From Candidatus Woesearchaeota archaeon (GTDB taxonomy: Archaea > Nanobdellota > Nanobdellia > Woesearchaeales > GW2011-AR4), in NCBI GenBank assembly GCA_030631975.1, contig DAOVKD010000054.1, positions 1 to 5,601 on the forward strand: a DNA stretch of 5,601 nucleotides. The letters are read 5' to 3'. Below are positions 1-5,238 of this stretch, piece by piece. Under the pieces are notes generated by a model. That model ran no database searches. It was not told where the DNA came from and was given only the letters and a program-made list of their open reading frames with translations. The position numbers and the translations under genes are program-made. The stretch's first letter is position 1; every line of letters begins with the position of its first letter.

Positions 1-2335
1 CAGTTAAATCCTGCTTTATTTTTTCAAAATCTTCCTTTGTAATTTTGCCATTGGCAATAACTTTTTTAACTGGTTTTTTTAATGACAAATACCTCTCGGA
101 TTTTGCCCTTCTGACATGCTGCAGAACATAAACAAAAAAATCTCCAATCTTTTCAGCATCGCTGTCCAACAGATTAAGAGACGGCCAGCCTGTAAGATGC
201 ACACTTTTGCTTTTTTCATGCTTTTTGTAATAAAACTGGTAAAGTTCTTCTGTTATAAAAGGAGTTATAGGGGCCATTAATTTTATAATTGTCAGTAAAG
301 TATGATACAAGCCGTATTGCGCAGATAATCTTCCTTCTTTGCCTCTTTTTTCATTATACAGGCGGTCTTTTATTATTTCAAGATAATTATCGCAGAATTC
401 ATGCCAGAAAAAGTTTTCTGTTTTTCTTGTAACTTCTCCTGTTTTATATCTATCAAAGTTTTCTGTTGTTTCTTTAACTAATATGCTGAGTTTGGATAAA
501 ATCCATCTGTCTATTATTTCTAGTTTTTTTGTTTTCTCTAAATTGTAATCATCCAGATGCATAAACGTAAATTTTGAAGCATTCCAGAGTTTTGTAATAA
601 ATCTTTTTCCTTCAATTAAGTCTTTTTCCTGATAAGCTAAATCCTCGCCAAATGTCGCTTTGCCAACCCAGTAGCGTATATTATCAACATTGTATTTTGA
701 TAATAGGTCTTTCGTCCATATCACATTTCCTTTGGATTTATGCATTCCTCTTCCTTTTGGATCCAGAACAAATGTTCCAATTGCAATATCTTTCCAGGGA
801 ATTTCATTAAAGTGAAGATAAGCTTTTAATATTGTATAAAAAGCCCATGTTCTTATTATATCATGGCTTTGGGGTCTTAAAGATGTTGGAAACATTTTTT
901 TGAATTTATCAGGTTTTTCCAGCCATCTTACTGCTATCTCTGGCGTCATTGAAGAAGTCATCCATGTGTCAAAAACATCATATTCCGGGATAAATTCATT
1001 GCTTCCACAGGAGCATGTTTTTTTTGGTTTTCCCCTAGCAGGGTCAACCGGCAGGTCTTTTTTATCTGGAAATGTTTCCTTTCCGCATTTTTTGCAATAC
1101 CAAACAGGGATAGGAACCCCATAATATCTTTGTCTGCTTATGCACCAGTCCCATGCCAAGTTGGCAGTCCAATCTTCATATCTTGCTTTGTAAAAACCAG
1201 GATACCATTTTATTTTTCTTCCTTGTTTTATTAATGCGTCCTTGTATTTTAATGTTTTAATAAACCATTGCTTTGTAATTATAAATTCAACTGGCGTATT
1301 GCATCTCCAGCAGCTTCCAACAGTTTGCTGCAAGTTTTCCTGTTTTATCAGCTTTCCCTCCTTATCTAATTCTTCTATAATAGCTTTTTTTGCTTCATCT
1401 AAATTTAAACCCTTAAATTTACCGCCTAACTCGTTTAGCTTACCTTCTTTTGTTACACAAATCCTTAAAGGAAGCTTAAATCTCTTCCACCAGTCTATAT
1501 CAGTAGTATCCCCAAAGGTGCATATCATTACAATTCCAGAGCCGAACTCCATATCAACCTTTTCATCCTCCATAATCAAAACCTTTTGTTTGAATAAAGG
1601 AACAATTGCCTTTTTTCCAGCCAAATTTCTGTATCTTTTGTCTTTTGGATGAATAAAAATACCAACACAGGCTGGTAAGAACTCTGCTCTTGTAGTAGCA
1701 ATCTCTATTTTACCGCCATCTTCCAAATCAAAATATATATGGCTAAGTTTTGCAGTTCTTGACAAATCCTCAACTTCTGCCTGCGCTAAGGCTGTTTGAT
1801 GCTCAGTGCACCATATTGTCGGCTCTTCACTCCTGTAACAGTCTCCTTGTTTAACTAATTCAAGAAAAGAGGTTTGAGCAACTTTTTGAGCTTCTGGATC
1901 AATTGTCGTATATAATAAGGACCAGTCATAACTATGACCTAAAGCCTTAAATACCCTATCAGCATAGGCCTTTTCAACTTTAGCGCTTTCCTCTCTGCAT
2001 AATTTTCTAAATTCAGCTCTTGTTATGCTGTCTTTGGAAATATTGAATTTTTCTTCAACATATTTTTCAGTTGGCAGTCCATTATTATCAAAGCATGGCG
2101 CAAAATAAACATTAAATCCCGTCATCCTTTTGTATCTTGCAATAATCTCAAACTGCGTATAATGCAAAACATGACCAATATGCAAATGACCTGCAGAAGC
2201 ATATGGTGGAGGAACATCAATAGAAAATATTGGCTTTTGGCTTTTGGCGTCAAATTTATAGATGTTTTCTTTCTCCCATTCCCCTATCCACTTCTTTTCT
2301 GACTCTTCTGCATTATACCGCTTTGGCAATTCCAT
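1..2335 (-). CDS. valS: Valyl-tRNA synthetase, archaeal type (C-terminus beyond the left edge)
   Basis: This class I aminoacyl-tRNA synthetase attaches valine to tRNA-Val in the cytoplasm and edits mischarged threonine. 778 uninterrupted codons are visible, starting MELPKRYNAEESEKKW. The ATP-binding HIGH motif is at residues 52-55, followed by DNNGLPTE (83-90), a form typical of archaeal-type ValRS. The inserted editing domain shows TTRAEF (from 214) and CTFGD (272-276). A zinc knuckle uses C414, C417, C441 and C443, followed by DVFDTWMTSS (453-462). The KMSKS loop reads MHKSKGN (531-537), so the first Lys and the Ser are changed while K533 and S534 are kept. The anticodon-binding helical domain begins near residue 608 (DRWILSKL). 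The ATG at 2335 fits a leaderless transcript, with a TATA-like box centred about 26 bases upstream. Its first 58 codons and promoter are duplicated at 3672-3878. Family assignment is secure; only the C-terminal end is missing. Confidence 0.97.
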   Translation of the reverse strand, partial: MELPKRYNAEESEKKWIGEWEKENIYKFDAKSQKPIFSIDVPPPYASAGHLHIGHVLHYTQFEIIARYKRMTGFNVYFAPCFDNNGLPTEKYVEEKFNISKDSITRAEFRKLCREESAKVEKAYADRVFKALGHSYDWSLLYTTIDPEAQKVAQTSFLELVKQGDCYRSEEPTIWCTEHQTALAQAEVEDLSRTAKLSHIYFDLEDGGKIEIATTRAEFLPACVGIFIHPKDKRYRNLAGKKAIVPLFKQKVLIMEDEKVDMEFGSGIVMICTFGDTTDIDWWKRFKLPLRICVTKEGKLNELGGKFKGLNLDEAKKAIIEELDKEGKLIKQENLQQTVGSCWRCNTPVEFIITKQWFIKTLKYKDALIKQGRKIKWYPGFYKARYEDWTANLAWDWCISRQRYYGVPIPVWYCKKCGKETFPDKKDLPVDPARGKPKKTCSCGSNEFIPEYDVFDTWMTSSMTPEIAVRWLEKPDKFKKMFPTSLRPQSHDIIRTWAFYTILKAYLHFNEIPWKDIAIGTFVLDPKGRGMHKSKGNVIWTKDLLSKYNVDNIRYWVGKATFGEDLAYQEKDLIEGKRFITKLWNASKFTFMHLDDYNLEKTKKLEIIDRWILSKLSILVKETTENFDRYKTGEVTRKTENFFWHEFCDNYLEIIKDRLYNEKRGKEGRLSAQYGLYHTLLTIIKLMAPITPFITEELYQFYYKKHEKSKSVHLTGWPSLNLLDSDAEKIGDFFVYVLQHVRRAKSERYLSLKKPVKKVIANGKITKEDFEKIKQDLT

Positions 2336-2366
2336 AGCCTGAAAGAAAAGAGTTTTGTTTTTAAAG
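2160..2366. repeat. 207-bp direct repeat, functional copy (valS promoter plus first 58 codons)
   Basis: This stretch matches 3672-3878 base for base in the same orientation except at four positions (2207, 2280, 2283 and 2341; 203 of 207 identical). It covers the valS TATA box, the short leader and codons 1-58, ending just after the HIGH motif. Here it is joined to the rest of valS. The repeat stops sharply on both sides. In codons, 2207 is synonymous (Pro CCA versus CCG), while 2280 and 2283 change residues 18-19 from Gly-Glu (here) to Glu-Ala (other copy). Confidence 0.97.
2358..2366 (-). promoter_or_regulatory. Archaeal TATA box of valS
   Basis: Read on the minus strand the sequence is CTTTAAAAA, centred about 26 bases before the A of the valS ATG. 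That is the usual distance from an archaeal TATA box to the transcription start. With no Shine-Dalgarno sequence before the ATG, this suggests a leaderless valS mRNA. The box is preserved unchanged in the displaced copy at 3870-3878. It is inferred from position and composition only. Confidence 0.55.
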
Positions 2367-2593
2367 TTTGTTGTTGGGCTAAAGGTATTAGGTAAAAAGG
2401 TTTATTGGATTCTTAAAGATAGTGTTAATAGGGAAAAATGTTGTATAACATATAGAGAGTGTTAAGTTCAATAAAATTTCCATTTCTTAGACGGTAAAAA
2501 CGGGGGAGTTCGTGCTTCACACATATAGTCTTTTTCTTTGAAAAAGAGATTTGTTTTAGAAAGGGGACAATTTTAAACTAGAAAGGGAGTTCC
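2367..2593. other. Non-coding stretch between valS promoter and bro
   Basis: No convincing reading frame is seen on either strand of these 227 bases. They hold a short perfect hairpin at 2529-2547, an 11-base sequence at 2563-2573 that recurs inside bro at 3253-3263, and a 15-base stretch at 2389-2403 that matches 3904-3918 (upstream of the displaced valS copy) at 14 positions. The last match may be a remnant of older valS upstream sequence, or chance. Confidence 0.5.
2529..2547 (-). terminator. Hairpin downstream of bro, possible terminator
   Basis: Bases 2529-2536 pair perfectly with 2540-2547 (8-bp stem, 3-base loop), about 47 bases after the bro stop codon. The stem is made almost entirely of A-T pairs. 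On the minus strand it is not followed by a run of T, so it is a weak terminator candidate. Archaeal terminators rely on T-tracts rather than hairpins, so this may be only a low-complexity fold. Confidence 0.25.
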
Positions 2594-3445
2594 TTACTTC
2601 TTACTTTTATCTTGGAGTTTCTTCTTTTTTTCAGGTTCAGAAAGATAGTTTTGTCTAGTTGTTACTGGACGACCTAATTCTTTTTCAGCATCTTTTTTAG
2701 CATTTCCTGCAACTTTTCCACCTCTTTTGGCAACATCTTTGCTTTTAGTAAAAGTTTCTGGTTTTTCTTCTTGTGAAAGTTCTGTTGTCATACGTTCCCC
2801 AAGCATTGTAAAAATTAACTCCAAATCATTCATGTGATCTCTTAAATTAGCTTTTGATTGTTTTGGCAGGTTTTTGAATTTTTTATACTCAGATGGAATC
2901 ATTCCGAATGTTGCATTAGAAATCTCTGCTGTAAGAATGGCAAAATCTTTCTGTTCTTCAATACCTCTTTCTTTCCATTCATCTGTCAGATTTTGCCTTA
3001 TCGCAATACCTCTTAATCGTTTATCAATCCAATCTTTAGGATAACCTTTTGCAGAGTAAATTTCTTTCATTCTTGCTTGAGCAAGTTCTGGATTTTCTAT
3101 TTCATCAATTCGTTCTTTTCCTACTTTTGCAAGCCATCTCTTAAAAGGTTCAGCATTTTTGCTAGGAATTGACTGGATAAGCCTAAAAACATCTTTTGTA
3201 TTTCCTGCAAGAACTTTTCTCCTTTTCTCTTTTTCAGTCAGCATTTCTACATGGGGACAATTTGTCCCTATGTAACTTCCAAGCTCCACATCTCTTTTAC
3301 GCAGTTTTTTCAAATAATCAGTAGGATTAACACTTTCTGTTAAAGCTTTGACAATATCAACTAAAGAATAATACCATTCATCCTTAAACCAAGTCCTTCT
3401 GATTTTCTTACTCCGAAATACAACTAATGCTTTATCTGATTCCAT
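2594..3445 (-). CDS. BRO-N domain protein, phage antirepressor-like
   Basis: This 283-residue protein has an N-terminal BRO-N type domain (about 8-107), opening with WFKDEWYYSLVDIVKAL and continuing to a Gly-Asn-Thr-Lys-Asp-Val-Phe stretch (81-87). It is the fold of phage antirepressors and viral BRO proteins, which bind DNA. The middle (about 120-225) carries LRDHMNDLELIFTMLGE (201-217), and a lysine-rich C-terminus carries KDVAKRGGKVAGNAKK (237-252) followed by GRPVTTRQNYL. I recognise this layout from accessory BRO-N proteins of bacteria and candidate phyla. There are no membrane segments or signal peptide. The ATG at 3445 is 10 bases after the stop of the upstream hydrolase remnant, and an ATG 11 bases earlier is out of frame. 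The product probably regulates phage or element genes, but its target is unknown. It lies between the valS repeats, so it was likely acquired. Confidence 0.85.
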   Translation of the reverse strand: MESDKALVVFRSKKIRRTWFKDEWYYSLVDIVKALTESVNPTDYLKKLRKRDVELGSYIGTNCPHVEMLTEKEKRRKVLAGNTKDVFRLIQSIPSKNAEPFKRWLAKVGKERIDEIENPELAQARMKEIYSAKGYPKDWIDKRLRGIAIRQNLTDEWKERGIEEQKDFAILTAEISNATFGMIPSEYKKFKNLPKQSKANLRDHMNDLELIFTMLGERMTTELSQEEKPETFTKSKDVAKRGGKVAGNAKKDAEKELGRPVTTRQNYLSEPEKKKKLQDKSKK

Positions 3446-3455
3446 TTTATTTTCA

Positions 3456-3671
3456 TTATTTCTTAATAAAAGTTACAATCTTATTATAAACCTTCGGTGC
3501 TTTTGAAGGAGATACAAATGCGGTATGAAGGCTATTACTTAATGAATATTCCGATGAAAAATCCTCATAATAATAGTTTTCAGCACCTTCTAAATATACG
3601 CTTGATGCACATATAACATTATCTGTATAACCCTTATCTGGGCAAGAGTCTAACTTTGTATTTTTCCCAAT
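3456..3671 (-). pseudogene. C-terminal remnant of a probable alpha/beta-hydrolase (lipase-like)
   Basis: An open frame of 71 codons ends at TAA (3456-3458). It contains no ATG and is cut exactly where the valS repeat begins, so the front of the gene is missing. The remnant reads TDNVICASSVYLEGAENYY (16-34) and then SLHTAFVSPSKAPKVYNKIV (47-66). This resembles the C-terminal part of lipase/PGAP1-like alpha/beta-hydrolases, where an Asp-containing strand and a late catalytic His (here H49) complete the triad. The family call comes from memory of the pattern and is moderate. The fragment cannot make an enzyme. It sits 10 bases upstream of bro on the same strand, which suggests that hydrolase and bro were neighbours in the source genome. 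Confidence 0.55.
3463..3472 (-). promoter_or_regulatory. Possible TATA-like box of bro
   Basis: The minus strand reads CTTTTATTAA centred about 23 bases before the bro ATG. That is slightly short of the ideal spacing but compatible with a leaderless start. It lies over the last codons of the hydrolase remnant. The region is AT-rich, so such matches are common by chance, and bro could equally be read from the displaced valS promoter at 3870-3878. Confidence 0.3.
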
Positions 3672-3847
3672 TAATGCAAAACATGACCAATATGCAAATG
3701 ACCTGCAGAAGCATATGGCGGAGGAACATCAATAGAAAATATTGGCTTTTGGCTTTTGGCGTCAAATTTATAGATGTTTTCTTTCTCCCATGCCTCTATC
3801 CACTTCTTTTCTGACTCTTCTGCATTATACCGCTTTGGCAATTCCAT
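3671..3847 (-). pseudogene. Truncated duplicate of valS 5' end (58 codons)
   Basis: The frame starts at the same ATG context as valS and encodes its first 58 residues, including HIGH at 52-55, then meets TAA at 3671-3673, a stop codon formed across the junction. Compared with the intact gene it has Glu18-Ala19 instead of Gly18-Glu19 and one silent change. With its TATA box preserved it may still be transcribed and give a 58-residue peptide, but it lacks nearly all of the catalytic domain. It is most simply the original 5' end of the resident valS, displaced when the 1512-bp segment entered. It has no known function. Confidence 0.93.
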
Positions 3848-3878
3848 AGCCTAAAAGAAAAGAGTTTTGTTTTTAAAG
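3672..3878. repeat. 207-bp direct repeat, displaced copy
   Basis: This is the second copy of 2160-2366, same orientation, offset by 1512 bases, 203 of 207 identical. Its inner edge abuts the broken hydrolase frame; its outer edge abuts the valS/amrS intergenic region. The mismatches are at 3719, 3792, 3795 and 3853. Confidence 0.97.
3870..3878 (-). promoter_or_regulatory. TATA box of the displaced valS copy
   Basis: The sequence and spacing are identical to the valS box at 2358-2366 (about 26 bases before the ATG at 3847). It may drive a transcript through the 58-codon frame, the hydrolase remnant and bro, since no T-rich terminator is obvious between them. This is an inference from sequence identity. 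Confidence 0.5.
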
Positions 3879-3917
3879 ATTATCATTCTGCAAGTCCAGT
3901 TTCTAGGTAAACAGGTT

Positions 3918-4063
3918 TGGGGCTGTGCCAGAGCGGAACTGAAGCCAAAATGTTGCATCTCGCTTGCGTTTGTCTAAAAACTTTAGTGAAGATACGCAAC
4001 ATTTTGATAAATTTCCTTACTTACTTCTTCCCACCCGCCTCCCCTATTATAGGCACAGCCCCA
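3918..4063. repeat. 146-bp nested inverted repeat: MITE-like element or structured RNA
   Basis: The outer arms TGGGGCTGTGCC (3918-3929) and GGCACAGCCCCA (4052-4063) are perfect 12-bp reverse complements, and their GC content stands out from the AT-rich surroundings. Inner arms 3946-3956 and 3996-4006 are a perfect 11-bp pair. A GGGGCTGT-type end resembles terminal repeats of several insertion sequence families, so a small non-autonomous element is possible. No clear target-site duplication flanks it. Alternatively the whole folds as a non-coding RNA: 3933-3936 can pair with 4035-4038, and small hairpins lie inside the inner stem. I could not match it to RNase P, SRP, 5S or tRNA. Confidence 0.6.
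3946..4006. other. Inner hairpin of the nested inverted repeat
   Basis: An 11-bp perfect stem (3946-3956 with 3996-4006) continues after a two-base bulge (3994-3995) with 3957-3960 pairing 3990-3993. Inside are two further small helices: CGC-TT-GCG at 3961-3968 and CTAAA-AAC-TTTAG at 3974-3986. The branched fold is more elaborate than a simple terminator. Either strand could be transcribed. Confidence 0.5.
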
Positions 4064-4150
4064 TATGTATACTTTATAGGTTTACTTTACACATTCTGCC
4101 AGTCTTTGGCTTAAGTTGACTGCACCCAATCTGCAGCAATTTCAACAATA

Positions 4151-4159
4151 TTTTTAAAC
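4151..4159 (+). promoter_or_regulatory. Archaeal TATA box of amrS
   Basis: TTTTTAAAC is centred 25 bases before the A of the amrS ATG, and no Shine-Dalgarno sequence precedes the ATG, pointing to a leaderless amrS-amrB mRNA. The spacing matches that of valS. Confidence 0.55.
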
Positions 4160-4179
4160 TTTTAAGATAATCCAGGCTT

Positions 4180-5238
4180 ATGCATGAGGCAATTTTATAT
4201 AAGAAGTTAGGCAACAACAAAGTTGCCTGTACAGCATGCAGGCAGGGCTGCATTATTTCACAGGATGACACAGGCATTTGCGGTGTTAGGCAGAATAAGA
4301 ATGGGAGGCTGTATTTGTTAGTCTATGGAAAAGCATCCTCTTTTAATATAGACCCTATAGAAAAAAAGCCATTATATCATTTCATGCCTGCAACAGAAAT
4401 ATTCTCATTAGGCACAGTTGGATGTAATTTTTCATGCAGCTTTTGCCAGAACTGGGATATTTCTCAAATTACAAAAGAGCTGCGCAGTAAATTATTAAAA
4501 GAAAAAAAGATAGCAAATATAGATCTCGAAATCAGCAAATTTGGTTATGAGCTTCCACCAGAAAAAATTGTAGAAATATGTGCGGAAAAAAACATACCAG
4601 GTGTTGCCTATACCTATAATGAGCCCAGTATCTTCTTTGAATATGCATGCGACACTGCAAAGCTTTCCAGTAAAAAAGGAATAAAAAATGTTTTTGTCAC
4701 AAATGGCTATGAAACAGAAGAATCATTAAAGCTTATTAAGCCATACCTAGATGCAATGAACATTGACTTAAAGTCATTTAATGATGAATTCTACAGAAAA
4801 ATATGCAAAGCAAAGCTGCAGCCGGTATTAGAAACAATAAAACTGGCTTACAGGCTGGGAATCTGGATTGAAATCACTACTTTAATTATTCCTGGAAAAA
4901 ATGATTCAGATGCAGAGCTAAAAAAAATTGCTGGTTTTATCTCAGGTATAGATAAAAATATCCCTTGGCACATAACTGCCTTTCACCCAGACTATAAAAT
5001 GACTGACATTCCTTCTACAAGTGACGCTACCTTGCATAAGGCTTATGATATAGGCAAAAAAGCTGGTCTGAAATATGTATATGTTGGAAATATCCTTGAT
5101 GATGAACATTCTGGAACTCACTGCCCTGAGTGTAATACTCTCCTGATAAAAAGAAGCGGTTATTTTGTTGAAATTAAAAATCTTAAGGATGGAAAATGCA
5201 AAAAATGCGGCAGTAAAATACCGGGAGTGTGGAAATGA
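4180..5238 (+). CDS. amrS: AmmeMemoRadiSam system radical SAM enzyme
   Basis: This 352-residue radical SAM protein is related to pyruvate formate-lyase activating enzymes (COG1180 type). A Cys-rich N-terminus has C17, C20, C24 and C34. The [4Fe-4S] cluster motif CNFSCSFC gives C82, C86 and C89 (CX3CX2C). Further core motifs are YTYNEP (144-149), VTNGY (173-177), IDLKSF (195-200) and PWHITAFHPDYKM (from 262). A C-terminal zinc ribbon uses C315, C318, C340 and C343 and ends in KIPGVW, typical of AmrS rather than of PFL activases. The length appears full. The gene overlaps amrB by ATGA, so they are translated together. The enzyme should cleave S-adenosylmethionine to a 5'-deoxyadenosyl radical; its substrate is not established to my knowledge. 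The ATG at 4180 is supported by the family-like MHEAILYKKL opening and the TATA box spacing. Confidence 0.93.
   Translation: MHEAILYKKLGNNKVACTACRQGCIISQDDTGICGVRQNKNGRLYLLVYGKASSFNIDPIEKKPLYHFMPATEIFSLGTVGCNFSCSFCQNWDISQITKELRSKLLKEKKIANIDLEISKFGYELPPEKIVEICAEKNIPGVAYTYNEPSIFFEYACDTAKLSSKKGIKNVFVTNGYETEESLKLIKPYLDAMNIDLKSFNDEFYRKICKAKLQPVLETIKLAYRLGIWIEITTLIIPGKNDSDAELKKIAGFISGIDKNIPWHITAFHPDYKMTDIPSTSDATLHKAYDIGKKAGLKYVYVGNILDDEHSGTHCPECNTLLIKRSGYFVEIKNLKDGKCKKCGSKIPGVWK

Larger units (their letters stand above)
2160..3671. mobile_element. Candidate inserted segment bounded by the valS direct repeat
   Basis: This 1512-bp unit consists of one repeat copy, a non-coding stretch, bro and the hydrolase remnant; the second repeat copy follows directly. 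Removing the unit by recombination between repeats would leave one intact valS divergent from amrS, which is probably the ancestral order. The segment brings its own valS 5' end, so insertion need not disrupt the essential gene. No integrase, transposase, terminal inverted repeat or origin is visible in it, so it is not a complete autonomous element. It could be the product of an integrase acting in trans, a decayed integrative element, or a one-sided homologous plus illegitimate recombination. It is called mobile from architecture only. Confidence 0.45.
3879..4179. other. Intergenic region between displaced valS start and amrS
   Basis: These 301 bases separate divergent promoters. They contain the 146-bp nested inverted repeat (3918-4063) and the amrS TATA box (4151-4159). 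A short open frame across 3917-4114 has no recognisable protein features, overlaps both arms of the inverted repeat, and is not called a gene. No tRNA fold was found. Confidence 0.6.

Noticed and set aside
900..1652. Plus-strand open frames opposite valS (900-1124 and 1242-1652)
   Set aside because: They lie wholly antisense to conserved valS codons, including the zinc-knuckle and editing regions, and have no recognisable domains.
2160..3878. Simple tandem duplication of the region
   Set aside because: That would require another bro copy or the 2367-2593 sequence directly upstream of the displaced valS start; instead unrelated sequence follows at 3879.
2160..3878. CRISPR array or transposon with inverted ends
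   Set aside because: There are only two repeat copies, 207 bp long and in direct orientation, and they consist of valS sequence. No transposase or integrase is encoded between them.
3918..4063. tRNA, 5S, SRP or RNase P RNA in the nested repeat
   Set aside because: No T-loop GGTTC-type motif, no anticodon arm, and none of the conserved core sequences I know for those RNAs can be found on either strand.
3905..4084. Target-site duplication around the nested repeat
   Set aside because: AGGTTT occurs before the left arm and again about 14 bases past the right arm, but not adjacent to it, so it does not qualify as a duplication.
3917..4114. Plus-strand 65-codon open frame
   Set aside because: It spans the nested inverted repeat, has no family resemblance or promoter of its own, and its composition is explained by the repeat arms and pyrimidine-rich spacer.
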